Shown: piece after piece, positions 7,821-15,015 of the stretch
Numbering within the stretch: position 1 is the first letter of the stretch
Layout of the letters: each line of letters begins with the position of its first letter
Source of the DNA: an uncultured Clostridia bacterium
Lineage (GTDB): Bacteria > Bacillota > Clostridia > Oscillospirales > Ruminococcaceae
Length of the DNA: 46,927 nt
Direction: 5' to 3'
Assembly: GCA_947589355.1 (NCBI GenBank)
Contig: CANPZC010000017.1
Location: 1-46,927 of the forward strand
The notes under the pieces: generated by a model
Databases searched by the model: none
Told to the model about the DNA's origin: nothing
The model's input: the letters and a program-made list of their open reading frames with translations, nothing else
Made by a program: the position numbers and the translations under genes

Positions 7821-8798
7821 CTACCCTATCGGCGCATAGCCGCTTTGAGCTATAATTTCCTGACCCTCGTCAGAAAGCACCCATTCTACTAGCTTTTTTA
7901 CGTTGGGATTTCTGTTGTTCTTGTCATACACCGCGTAAAAATCATACACCAAAGGGTAGCTGCCGTCCTGCACATTCTCCATGCTCGGGTAAACGCCGTT
8001 CAGCGACAGCATCTTCACGCCGCCGCTGTCAGCTATCCCCTCAACATAATATCTGAACGAAAAACCTATCGCGCTGCCCAAAAAAGCGTCGAAATCACGC
8101 GGCATTTTCACGCCGTCCATAAATTGCAGCATTACCGTCTGGCTGCCGCTGCCCTCCATTCTCTGCAACGGGCTGATGAGCCTGCCGCTGCCGCCGACCT
8201 CAGACCATCGCCGGATCTTGCCTGCAAAAATGTCTTTCACCTGCTGCACCGTCAGGTCGCTGACTGGGTTCTCGGCGTTCACAATAAACACGAAAGCCTC
8301 CCTGCCAACGGGGACAAGCTGAAGTTCTACGCCATTATTCGCAGCATATTCAAGCTGTTCTTTCGAGGGCGCGGCGCAGAAAACTATGTCCGCATCGCCG
8401 TCTACCACCGCCTTGTACGCCCTTAGCGTGTTGCGAAATTGCAGCTTGCTCTCACTTGTGAAGTTCTCGCCGTCAAATTCCACCGAATCTTCGGGGTATA
8501 CAGAGCCTACTATCCCTGAAAAAACAGGGTACAGCGCGGCGGCTCCGTCTATCACCGGCAGCTCTCCGTCAAGACGAAATTCGGTATCAACAGTCGCGGC
8601 AAGGGTGTTTTCGTCAAACGGCAGATACTTGTCAAGATCAACAGCCTTTGCCTGAAGCGCGGCGCTCTTGCTGCTCATGCACCGTTTTGTGCACACTTCA
8701 AAAATGGCTATGTCAAGCGCGGCGAAAAATAAAATAAGCAAAAATATCACCGCAAGCTGCTTTAAGAGCAGCTTTCTTTTATTTGTCACATCTGCCAT
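7821..8798 (-). CDS. PstS-like substrate-binding protein, membrane-anchored, orphan
   Basis: 325 aa. A transmembrane anchor near residues 12-35 precedes a phosphate-binding-protein-like domain (DGAAALYPVFSGIV ... ADIVFCAAPSKEQLEYA ... VQQVKDIFAGKIRRWSEVGG ... GSGSQTVMLQFM ... YPLVYDFYAVY). No lipobox Cys is seen, so it seems membrane-tethered. No pstC, pstA or pstB is adjacent. The frame is open to GTG 8807, but ATG 8798 has GGTGG at good spacing and lies right after the TGA of the upstream 45-aa ORF. Last gene of the trmK operon. It may scavenge or sense phosphate or another oxyanion; ligand not known. Confidence 0.78.
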   Translation of the reverse strand: MADVTNKRKLLLKQLAVIFLLILFFAALDIAIFEVCTKRCMSSKSAALQAKAVDLDKYLPFDENTLAATVDTEFRLDGELPVIDGAAALYPVFSGIVGSVYPEDSVEFDGENFTSESKLQFRNTLRAYKAVVDGDADIVFCAAPSKEQLEYAANNGVELQLVPVGREAFVFIVNAENPVSDLTVQQVKDIFAGKIRRWSEVGGSGRLISPLQRMEGSGSQTVMLQFMDGVKMPRDFDAFLGSAIGFSFRYYVEGIADSGGVKMLSLNGVYPSMENVQDGSYPLVYDFYAVYDKNNRNPNVKKLVEWVLSDEGQEIIAQSGYAPIG

Positions 8799-8799
8799 A

Positions 8800-8937
8800 T
8801 CAGCCACCGTTTGCTATAAAGCTTATTATAGAACAATGCCCGTGCAGATAGTATGTAACAGCCAGCAATATCACGGTAGAAAGCATACCAAGCGCGACTA
8901 CTATTGATACCACTATGCGAAATGTTTTTTCTTTCAT
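8800..8937 (-). CDS. Small membrane protein (45 aa), unknown
   Basis: A 45-codon ORF, ATG at 8935-8937 with GAGGAG 9 bases upstream, TGA at 8800-8802. It begins MKEKTFRIVVSIVVALGM and has one strong transmembrane segment, then a short tail with two Cys/His residues (LHGHCS). One base separates its stop from the ATG of the PstS-like gene, and it follows the 85-aa membrane protein by 15 bases, so it is probably translated as part of the operon. No family recognised. Confidence 0.65.
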   Translation of the reverse strand: MKEKTFRIVVSIVVALGMLSTVILLAVTYYLHGHCSIISFIANGG

Positions 8938-8952
8938 ACAAAATTCTCCTCG

Positions 8953-9210
8953 TCACATATATGCAATAGACTGCATAAACATAAGCGCCAGCGCAATATA
9001 CACAAGCAGCACAAACGCCGCTATGATCCCCGATATCTTTGCGCGGAATTTGTACTTGCTTTTTTGCTCGGTGTCGTCTTTGGGTGTTATTTTGTACTTT
9101 TTCAAGAATAATGTGAATACGGCACATGAGGCTGTAAGCGGCAAAATCACCAGTATCAATGCGCCTATAGCCCAAACGATCGTGATGATATCTTCAAGTG
9201 TTTCGTTCAT
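8953..9210 (-). CDS. Small two-helix membrane protein, unknown
   Basis: 85 aa: an N-terminal hydrophobic helix (about 8-36), a charged loop KKYKITPKDDTEQKSKYKFRAK, and a second helix (about 58-80). Not recognised as a named family. It overlaps the end of gtrA by four bases (ATGA), so it is translationally coupled, and sits between gtrA and the 45-aa protein. Possible partner of GtrA or of the PstS-like protein; inference only. Confidence 0.65.
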   Translation of the reverse strand: MNETLEDIITIVWAIGALILVILPLTASCAVFTLFLKKYKITPKDDTEQKSKYKFRAKISGIIAAFVLLVYIALALMFMQSIAYM

Positions 9211-9713
9211 TTCTTCACCTCATTTTTTCCTTTCCTGAAAACTATCACCTTGCTGATGATGTAATTGAGCACTACCACACCGACGGCAGCTATTATCTTT
9301 ATAATAACCTCGTCAAATTTCAGCCATGTGACAAATACTAGCAGCATTGCTTCTTCAAAACCGTATGTGAACAGCCTGCCGCCCGTAAAACTCAGCGCCT
9401 CTTTAATGATGCCGTTCTTTGTTTCGGCGTGCTCTTTGAACACCCAAGTTCTGTTTGTGACGTATGCAAAAGCAACGCCTGCCACCCAAGCTATAGAGTT
9501 TGCAATATGCACATTCAGCCCTGCCACGTTTTCGCCCAGCAGGAAAAATACCACAAAATTCACAAGCGTTGTAAGCACGCCAAAGAACAAATAAAGCAGT
9601 ATATCCTTGTACTGTTTATAGGGCTTTTCAAACAGCCTGAAAAACGGCAGCGCCATTATCCTGTCAAAAATGTCCGTTTTTTCGGTCTGCAAATTCTTTT
9701 CATTTTCAGTCAT
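9207..9713 (-). CDS. GtrA-family membrane protein
   Basis: 168 aa with four hydrophobic helices typical of GtrA (FFGVLTTLVNFVVFFLL ... NSIAWVAGVAFAYVTNRTWVFK ... KIIAAVGVVVLNYIISKVIVF). The NRTWVFK motif is diagnostic. GtrA proteins are thought to help move or use undecaprenyl-linked sugars in surface polysaccharide decoration. AGGAG precedes the ATG. It starts 31 bases after rqcH. Confidence 0.85.
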   Translation of the reverse strand: MTENEKNLQTEKTDIFDRIMALPFFRLFEKPYKQYKDILLYLFFGVLTTLVNFVVFFLLGENVAGLNVHIANSIAWVAGVAFAYVTNRTWVFKEHAETKNGIIKEALSFTGGRLFTYGFEEAMLLVFVTWLKFDEVIIKIIAAVGVVVLNYIISKVIVFRKGKNEVKK

Positions 9714-9744
9714 AATAATTTCTCCTGTACTTTCTTTTACTCTG

Positions 9745-11508
9745 TTAAAATGCCGCCAGACTCTGTGCTTCCTGCTCGTTCGGCGTTACGAAAAGCGTTT
9801 TGTTGTTCGTAAAGATGACCATTCCCGGGCGCGCACCCGACGGCTTTTTCACATACCTTACATAGGTGTAGTCAACGGGCACCTGCGAGGAATTTTTCGC
9901 CTTTGAGTAAAGCGCCGCAAGCCTTGCCGCCTGCAAAAGCGTTTGGTCGTCAACCTGCCTGCCCGAGCAAGCAACAATAGTGTGCGAGCCTGCAATACCA
10001 TGCACATGAAGCCAAATATCGTCCTTTTTGCTGTCTTTCAGCGTGAGCGCATCATTCTGGCGGTTGTTCCTGCCAACGTAAATATCAACCCCCGCGCTCG
10101 ATACAAAATGCAGCGGTTTCGGCTGGCGCACCTTGGCGTTTTGCCGCTTCCTGCCATGCTTGGCGTAGCCCTCCTGCTCCAGTTCCTCGCGCAGCAAGGC
10201 AATTTCGTCCTCGCTCGCGGCGCGCGTCAGCGAATCAAACACGCTGTCAACATACTCCAGCTCCTTTTCGCCGTCCGCAATAAGCTGCCCCAGCTTCTTC
10301 TCCGCCGTGTCAGCCTTGCGATACTCAGCGTAATACTTCTGCGCGTTCTGCGCCGGTGTCAGCCGCCTGTCAAGCTTTATCAGCACAAGCGGCATATCTT
10401 CCGCATAAAAATTCTCTAGCCGCGCGCTCTCCTGCCCCTTTTCCAGCCTGTAAAGGTTCGCCATAATAAGGTCGCCGCACATTTTAAGTTCCTCACGTTT
10501 TGCGCACTCTTTAAGTTCCTGCTGCTGCCCTGCAATACGCCGCTTTATGCGTTCTTCGGTGCGTGCAAGCAGCTTGAAAACGTCGTCAGCCCACTGTCTG
10601 CGCCGCGCATCTGCATCTCGTTGTGTATAAAAAATGTCAAGTGTTTGGCAAGCACTTTCCTGCGGCATACTTATCATCAAACTGCCGTACTGCTTTATAT
10701 CCGTAAAGCAAAAATCTTTCAGCACGCCCTCGCGGTTCTTTATTATCGTAAAGACGTTATTGCCTGTTTTCAGCGATTCAGCGGTATTTTTAAGATAAAA
10801 GCACAGCCTGTCAAATTCATCTTGCGTCAAATTATCGCTCACTGCTTCTCTGCCGCGTGCCGCAAAATGCTCAGCCTCGCGCGCAAACAGCGGCGATACC
10901 CCCTCAAACACCGCTACTACAGCCTTTGCAAGCGCTCTGCCTGCATACTGCGCATCTTCAAGCTTTTCTTTAAGTACTTGCTTGTCAAACTCAAAAATGC
11001 TGATTCTTTGCTGCCTCGCAGGCGGTTCATACACCATGCCGGGCAGCACAGGTCTGACAGAAGAAACATCGGGCGTTACGCGCTTTATGCAGTCCAAAAT
11101 TTTACCCTGTTCGCCTATAAGTATAAGGTTTGAGCATCTGCCCATTATCTCGATCGCCAGCGTAAGTCGGCACTTATCGCCAAGCTCGCTTACGCAGTCA
11201 AAATCGAAGTACAGCACCCTCTCGCAGCCGTCTTGCCTAATATCAGTCAGCTTGCCAGAGGTAAGCCGCTTTCTCAGCAGCATACAAAACATAGGCGGCG
11301 TTTTGGGGTTTTCTGCCGCCGCGTTCGTTATGTGTACGCGTGCATCGTTGGCGGAGGAATTGAAAAGCAGCTTTTCGCTCCCCTCGCGCGTGCGCAATGT
11401 CATGATTATTTCTTCGCGCGCAGGCTGATAAATTTTGTCAACTCTGCCGCCTATAAGCCGCCCCAGCTCTCGCCGCACGGCAAAAAGAAAAATTCCGTCC
11501 AAAGCCAT
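9745..11508 (-). CDS. rqcH: RqcH / NFACT family ribosome quality control protein
   Basis: 587 aa, the usual length. NFACT-N domain (MALDGIFLFAVRRELG...GGRVDKIYQP), a central helical coiled coil (about 290-440), and the C-terminal NFACT-R domain with DDIWLHVHGIAGSHTIV (about 500-516). Older names are FbpA or fibronectin-binding protein. RqcH binds split 50S subunits carrying peptidyl-tRNA and recruits tRNA-Ala to add alanine tails. It starts 4 bases after the nif3 stop. Confidence 0.93.
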   Translation of the reverse strand: MALDGIFLFAVRRELGRLIGGRVDKIYQPAREEIIMTLRTREGSEKLLFNSSANDARVHITNAAAENPKTPPMFCMLLRKRLTSGKLTDIRQDGCERVLYFDFDCVSELGDKCRLTLAIEIMGRCSNLILIGEQGKILDCIKRVTPDVSSVRPVLPGMVYEPPARQQRISIFEFDKQVLKEKLEDAQYAGRALAKAVVAVFEGVSPLFAREAEHFAARGREAVSDNLTQDEFDRLCFYLKNTAESLKTGNNVFTIIKNREGVLKDFCFTDIKQYGSLMISMPQESACQTLDIFYTQRDADARRRQWADDVFKLLARTEERIKRRIAGQQQELKECAKREELKMCGDLIMANLYRLEKGQESARLENFYAEDMPLVLIKLDRRLTPAQNAQKYYAEYRKADTAEKKLGQLIADGEKELEYVDSVFDSLTRAASEDEIALLREELEQEGYAKHGRKRQNAKVRQPKPLHFVSSAGVDIYVGRNNRQNDALTLKDSKKDDIWLHVHGIAGSHTIVACSGRQVDDQTLLQAARLAALYSKAKNSSQVPVDYTYVRYVKKPSGARPGMVIFTNNKTLFVTPNEQEAQSLAAF

Positions 11509-11512
11509 AAGA

Positions 11513-12265
11513 TCAGACCTCGTAATTCAAAATATCTTTATTTTCCGCAGCAATTTCACACTGCACCGAAAGCCCCTCGCTCAGCATTTCCCTCATCTTT
11601 ATGCAGAAAATATTCTCGGTATGAAAATGCCCTGCATCAAACACAGTCAGCGAGGAATTGTGCGCATCAACAAAAACGCTGTGCTTCACATCGCCCGTTA
11701 TGAACGCATCGCAGCCGTGGTTCTCAGCATCTTCCAGAAAATCGCCGCCGCTGCCCGAGCAAACCGCCACTTTGCTGATATTCTTGCCGCTGTCGCAGTA
11801 GCGCACCACCTTGCAGCCAAGCGCGCTCTTTATCTTCTTTGCCATATCGCTTGCCGAAATTTCGGTACATTCACAAACGCAGCCGCAGGGCACGCCGTTT
11901 TCAACATGAAGCGGCAAAACAGGCGAAAGACCGAGCTTTTCGCACAGTACATCATTCATCACCGCACTGTCAAAATTCGTGTGCGCCGATATAACGTTTA
12001 TGCCTCTCGCAGCGAGATACACAGCCGCAGAATCCGTATCCAGCCGCTTTATAGCCCTGAAAATAGGCGGGTGGTGCGTAACAATAAGCTGCGCGCCTTT
12101 TTCAGCCGCCTCATGCGCGATCTCTTTAGTAACGTCAAGAGCCACCAGAACGCGCGTAATTTCGCTATCCATACTGCCTATAACAAGACCGCTGTTGTCG
12201 TAGCTCTCTTGCAGCGAAAAAGGCGCAATTTTGTCAATAAACCTATAAATATCGCGAACTTTCAT
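11513..12265 (-). CDS. Nif3-like dinuclear metal-center protein
   Basis: 250 aa, Nif3/YqfO family. Metal-binding residues are visible in IVTHHPPIFR (about 79-88), SAHTNFD (about 113) and the C-terminal DAGHFHTE. The molecular function is unsettled; GTP cyclohydrolase type 2 is a common but weakly supported label. The short form lacks the PII-like insert of B. subtilis YqfO. Adjacent to trmK, an order conserved in Firmicutes (yqfN-yqfO). Confidence 0.88.
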   Translation of the reverse strand: MKVRDIYRFIDKIAPFSLQESYDNSGLVIGSMDSEITRVLVALDVTKEIAHEAAEKGAQLIVTHHPPIFRAIKRLDTDSAAVYLAARGINVISAHTNFDSAVMNDVLCEKLGLSPVLPLHVENGVPCGCVCECTEISASDMAKKIKSALGCKVVRYCDSGKNISKVAVCSGSGGDFLEDAENHGCDAFITGDVKHSVFVDAHNSSLTVFDAGHFHTENIFCIKMREMLSEGLSVQCEIAAENKDILNYEV

Positions 12266-12269
12266 AATG

Positions 12270-12947
12270 TCACCCCTGTTTTATGTATCTGTCCAGTTTT
12301 TCTGCCAGCTGCAGATATTTTTGCGCCTGCGCAGAGCCGCTTTTCTTCATGCCCTCGCCCTTTTTGCGCAAACGCTCTGCCTGCTTTGATATGTAGCCTT
12401 TGTCATCGCCGCTATCGCCTTTAAGCGCGCCTATATAGCACTGCGCCGCGGTGTATGCCGAATTTTCGCCCGTGTACTTTACAAGCATAACTGTGTAATA
12501 AATTTCCTCTTTGCAGGCTCTCTCGCAGGCTATCTCAAAGCCGTTTTCCCACAGCCACTGTCTTAAACGCTCGGGCTTGCTCATCGGCTGCAAGATAAAC
12601 CGCGCGCTGAAAAACGCTTTTCCTCTGCCTAAAATATCCGCAATAAGCTCGCCGCCCATGCCTGCTATCACAACGTCTGTAACGCCATTTGGCGAAATGC
12701 CGTCAAGCCCGTCTGACAAAACGGTATCAATTTTATCTTCAAGACCTGCCCGTTGTATATTTTCCTTAGCCGCCGCCAGCGGAGACGGGTTGACATCAGC
12801 TGCCACAGCCCTTTTGCACACGCCGTTTTTTACAAGATAGCACGGCAGATACGCGTGATCCGTTCCCACATCGCAAACTATTCCGCCGCCCGAAACAAAC
12901 GAAGCGCAAGCCAGCAACCTTTTATCTGTAAGCTCTTTAAAACTCAA
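12270..12947 (-). CDS. trmK: tRNA (adenine(22)-N1)-methyltransferase TrmK
   Basis: 225 aa class I SAM methyltransferase: motif I VSGGGIVCDVGTDHAYLPCYLV, NPSPLAAAKENI, and VIAGMGGELI. TrmK methylates N1 of A22 in the D-loop of some tRNAs. The first codon is TTG with AAGGGG upstream. It opens the run trmK-nif3-rqcH-gtrA-small ORFs. Confidence 0.9.
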   Translation of the reverse strand: MSFKELTDKRLLACASFVSGGGIVCDVGTDHAYLPCYLVKNGVCKRAVAADVNPSPLAAAKENIQRAGLEDKIDTVLSDGLDGISPNGVTDVVIAGMGGELIADILGRGKAFFSARFILQPMSKPERLRQWLWENGFEIACERACKEEIYYTVMLVKYTGENSAYTAAQCYIGALKGDSGDDKGYISKQAERLRKKGEGMKKSGSAQAQKYLQLAEKLDRYIKQG

Positions 12948-12960
12948 TATAAATACCCCT

Positions 12961-12998
12961 TAAAATACGCTGCGCCCACCTTTCGGCGGACGCATTTT
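12961..12998 (-). terminator. Hairpin, probable terminator of the DUF1858 gene
   Basis: Ten-pair stem with GAAA loop, including G-U pairs (12971-12980 with 12985-12994), followed on the minus strand by GCGTATTTTA. The T run is short. Confidence 0.5.
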
Positions 12999-13006
12999 CA
13001 AAGATT

Positions 13007-13204
13007 TCAGCCTTCCAATGCGTTATTGAGCTTCTTTACCAGCTCATCGGCATCAGTGCCGTGCGCCGCGCAAGCCTGCTCAACCGTTTCCCCTCTTGAA
13101 TGGGGGCAGCCGAGGCAGTGCATACCTATTTCAAAAAAATATTCGGCAAGCTGCGGCGCTTCGTCCAGTATCTCGCCAATAACGCTGCTCTTAGTAACTG
13201 TCAT
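13007..13204 (-). CDS. DUF1858 (ScdA-N-like) disulfide-domain protein
   Basis: 65 aa. The fold MTVTKSSVIGEILDEAPQLAEYFFEIGMHCLGCPHSRGETVEQAC matches DUF1858, the hybrid-cluster-protein-associated redox disulfide domain, with the CxxC pair in HCLGCP. Probably a small redox or metal-handling protein. The reading frame is open to 13285, but AGGAAG lies before the ATG at 13204, and domain homology begins there. Confidence 0.82.
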   Translation of the reverse strand: MTVTKSSVIGEILDEAPQLAEYFFEIGMHCLGCPHSRGETVEQACAAHGTDADELVKKLNNALEG

Positions 13205-13283
13205 GATGCAACTTCCTTTCTTAAAGACTTCTATAAACATATTATAACCCAATTTATCAAAAAAAGCAATACCCAAAAAGCGC

Positions 13284-13314
13284 AAAAAATGCCTGCGGAT
13301 ATTTCACCACAGGC
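13284..13314 (-). terminator. Terminator after the zinc-ribbon gene
   Basis: GCCTG/CAGGC stem (13291-13295 with 13310-13314) followed on the minus strand by ATTTTTT. Confidence 0.7.
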
Positions 13315-13338
13315 GACATATTTTGTGAAACTAAAGCT

Positions 13339-13617
13339 TTACGCTTCTTCTTTCATCTTTGCGAAACATTCGCTGCAATATACAGGTCTGTCTTCTCTGG
13401 GTCTGAACGGAACTTTCGCTTCGCCGCCGCACGCCGCGCAGGTAGCTGTAAACATTTCTCTTTCGCCCTTTGCAGCATTTTTCCTTGCATCTCTGCAAGC
13501 CTTGCATCTCTGCGGCTCGTTTACAAAGCCTTTCTCAGCATAAAATTCCTGTTCGCCTGCTGTAAAAACAAATTCGTTTCCACAATCCTTGCAGACCAAT
13601 GTCTTGTCTTCGTACAT
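13339..13617 (-). CDS. Zinc-ribbon protein (zf-trcl type)
   Basis: 92 aa with three CxxC pairs: CKDC (about 9-12), CKAC (38-41) and CAAC (60-63), plus a final CSEC (81-84), giving two zinc sites. The opening YEDKTLVCKDCGNEFVFTAGEQEFYAEKGF is the probable zinc-binding domain common in clostridia. Function unknown. It lies downstream of sigH and the tRNA-like element. Confidence 0.8.
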   Translation of the reverse strand: MYEDKTLVCKDCGNEFVFTAGEQEFYAEKGFVNEPQRCKACRDARKNAAKGEREMFTATCAACGGEAKVPFRPREDRPVYCSECFAKMKEEA

Positions 13618-13653
13618 TTCCTTTTACCTCGCTTAAAATTGATTTTAATGATT

Positions 13654-13720
13654 TTGCCGTGGTCGGACTTGCACCGACACCTTTGATAAAACAACGCTCT
13701 GTAATTAAGCTACTATGGCA
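13654..13720 (-). tRNA. tRNA-like sequence with shortened anticodon arm
   Basis: 67 bases on the minus strand. The D-arm-like part GTAGCTTAATTACAGAGC and the T arm (GTCGG, loop TGCAAGT, CCGAC) are nearly canonical, and the ends TGCCATA/CACGGCA pair with two A-C mismatches. Only 17 bases lie between the D and T arms, against about 22-23 in a normal tRNA, so the anticodon arm is cut to about 3 bp (TTG/CAA) with loop TTTTAT. No anticodon can be assigned. Probably a pseudo-tRNA or a tRNA-mimic; it lies right after the sigH stop. Confidence 0.5.
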
Positions 13721-13730
13721 TACTGACGGC

Positions 13731-14309
13731 TCAGCCGCCAAAATTTGTGAGATTTTTCTTCAGTTTTTTGCGCACCCTCTGCATCGCGTTATCTACCGAT
13801 TTTACCGAAACACCTAGCCTTTTTGCTATCTCCGAGTATGGCAGCGCATTTAAGTAAAGCTGCAAAACGCTCCACTCGTTTACCGAGAGCATATGCGAGA
13901 TGTTTTCAAACAGCAGTTTTTCATGCTCCCTTTGCACCACAATGCTCTCGGGGCTGCTCTCGCTGTCCTGTTGCTCCTCGATATCTTCAAGAGCTTCGCT
14001 TTTCCTCGCGGCGGCTGAAACGGCATTGAGCATTCTGTTTCTCATACAGATGTTTGCATATGTACGAAACGCCGCTCCGTTATCCTTATCAAAAGACTTC
14101 ACCGCGTCCAGAAGTCCCAGAACGCCCTCCTGCAAAATATCGTCGGCATCGCTGCCGTCGTGCGCCATTTTCCTTGCCTTGCACACCGCTATGGGGTAAT
14201 ACCTTATAATAAGCGCCGAAAGAGCCTCTCTGTCACACAGCGCGAGCCGCACAAGCTCCTCGTCTGAAAGCTGATCCATACTATTCTGCCTTATCTGCGC
14301 ATCGGTCAT
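13731..14309 (-). CDS. sigH: RNA polymerase sigma-70 family factor, SigH-like
   Basis: 192 aa. Region 2 (DALSALIIRYYP...ADDILQEGVLGLLDAVKSFDKDNGAAFRTYANICMRNRM) and region 4 (LSVNEWSVLQLYLNALPYSEIAKRLGVSVKSVDNAMQRVRKKL) closely follow Bacillus SigH, the sigma factor that starts sporulation. The frame is open to 14387, but GGGAGG lies 6 bases before ATG 14309 and the family start fits. A sigma-A promoter precedes it. A near-perfect palindrome spans the stop (13725-13741). Confidence 0.88.
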   Translation of the reverse strand: MTDAQIRQNSMDQLSDEELVRLALCDREALSALIIRYYPIAVCKARKMAHDGSDADDILQEGVLGLLDAVKSFDKDNGAAFRTYANICMRNRMLNAVSAAARKSEALEDIEEQQDSESSPESIVVQREHEKLLFENISHMLSVNEWSVLQLYLNALPYSEIAKRLGVSVKSVDNAMQRVRKKLKKNLTNFGG

Positions 14310-14342
14310 GATATTCCTCCCACTGCAAGGAACGCTATATAT

Positions 14343-14372
14343 ATAATAGCACAAAAGTAATGCATTTGTCAA
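14343..14372 (-). promoter_or_regulatory. Sigma-A-type promoter of sigH
   Basis: On the minus strand TTGACA (14367-14372), 18-base spacer, TATTAT (14343-14348), about 35 bases before the ATG. It lies just beyond the 3' end of the fumarase gene. Confidence 0.7.
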
Positions 14373-14395
14373 GTACAAATTCGGCAAAATGACAA

Positions 14396-14953
14396 TTATG
14401 CCTGTTTATACTTTTCTCTGCCGCTTGAGAATATATCGCCGCCGAAGCTGTCGCACGCCACCACCAGCGGAAACTTTTCAAAACGCAGTCTTTTCACCGA
14501 CTCACAGCCGAGATCCTCAAAAGCTATTACCTCGCACTGTGTTATGCACCTGCCTGCAAGCGCTCCTGCGCCGCCAACGGCACACAAATAAATACTTCCG
14601 TTGCGCTTTATAGCTTCCATTACCTCTTTTGATCGCTCGCCCTTGCCTATCATTCCGCCGAGCCCCATATCTAAAAGTGTGGGCGCATACTTATCCATTC
14701 TGCCCGAAGTTGTCGGGCCGCAAGAGCCTATCGGTTTGCCCTCGGGCGCAGGGGTAGGGCCTGCATAATAAATTACGGCATCTTTAATATCATACGGCAA
14801 TTTTTCGCCGTTTTCTATCATTTTCATAATGCGCTTGTGCGCCGCATCTCTCGATGTATACACTATCCCCGAAAGCAGCACCTTGTCCCCTGCCCTCAGA
14901 GTTTTTGCGGCTTCTTTTAGCCTTTGCGCGTTTATCTCAATGATGTTTTCCAC
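14396..14953 (-). CDS. Fe-S hydro-lyase, class I fumarase beta subunit, without adjacent alpha subunit
   Basis: 185 aa. Matches the C-terminal/beta part of class I fumarase or L-tartrate dehydratase: LSGIVYTSRDAAHKR, YYAGPTPAPEGKPIGSCGPTTSGRMD, and IGKGERSKEV. The enzyme interconverts fumarate and malate with a 4Fe-4S cluster held by the alpha subunit. The alpha subunit normally lies just upstream; here the upstream gene is DivIVA-like and has its own terminator. Candidate starts are TTG 14956 and GTG 14953; AAGGAG spacing favours GTG. Confidence 0.87.
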   Translation of the reverse strand: MENIIEINAQRLKEAAKTLRAGDKVLLSGIVYTSRDAAHKRIMKMIENGEKLPYDIKDAVIYYAGPTPAPEGKPIGSCGPTTSGRMDKYAPTLLDMGLGGMIGKGERSKEVMEAIKRNGSIYLCAVGGAGALAGRCITQCEVIAFEDLGCESVKRLRFEKFPLVVACDSFGGDIFSSGREKYKQA

Positions 14954-14970
14954 CAAAATTCTCCTTTATA

Positions 14971-15009
14971 CAAAAGCAGGATAGACCTTTTTGCGGGCAC
15001 TATCCTGCA
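14971..15009 (-). terminator. Terminator after the DivIVA-like gene
   Basis: GCAGGATAG (14976-14984) pairs with CTATCCTGC (15000-15008), with TTTTG following on the minus strand. Confidence 0.75.
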
Positions 15010-15015
15010 CGTATT

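Noticed and set aside
13655-13720. A functional tRNA gene with normal anticodon
   Set aside because: Only 17 bases lie between the D and T arms, so a 5-bp stem with a 7-base anticodon loop cannot be formed.
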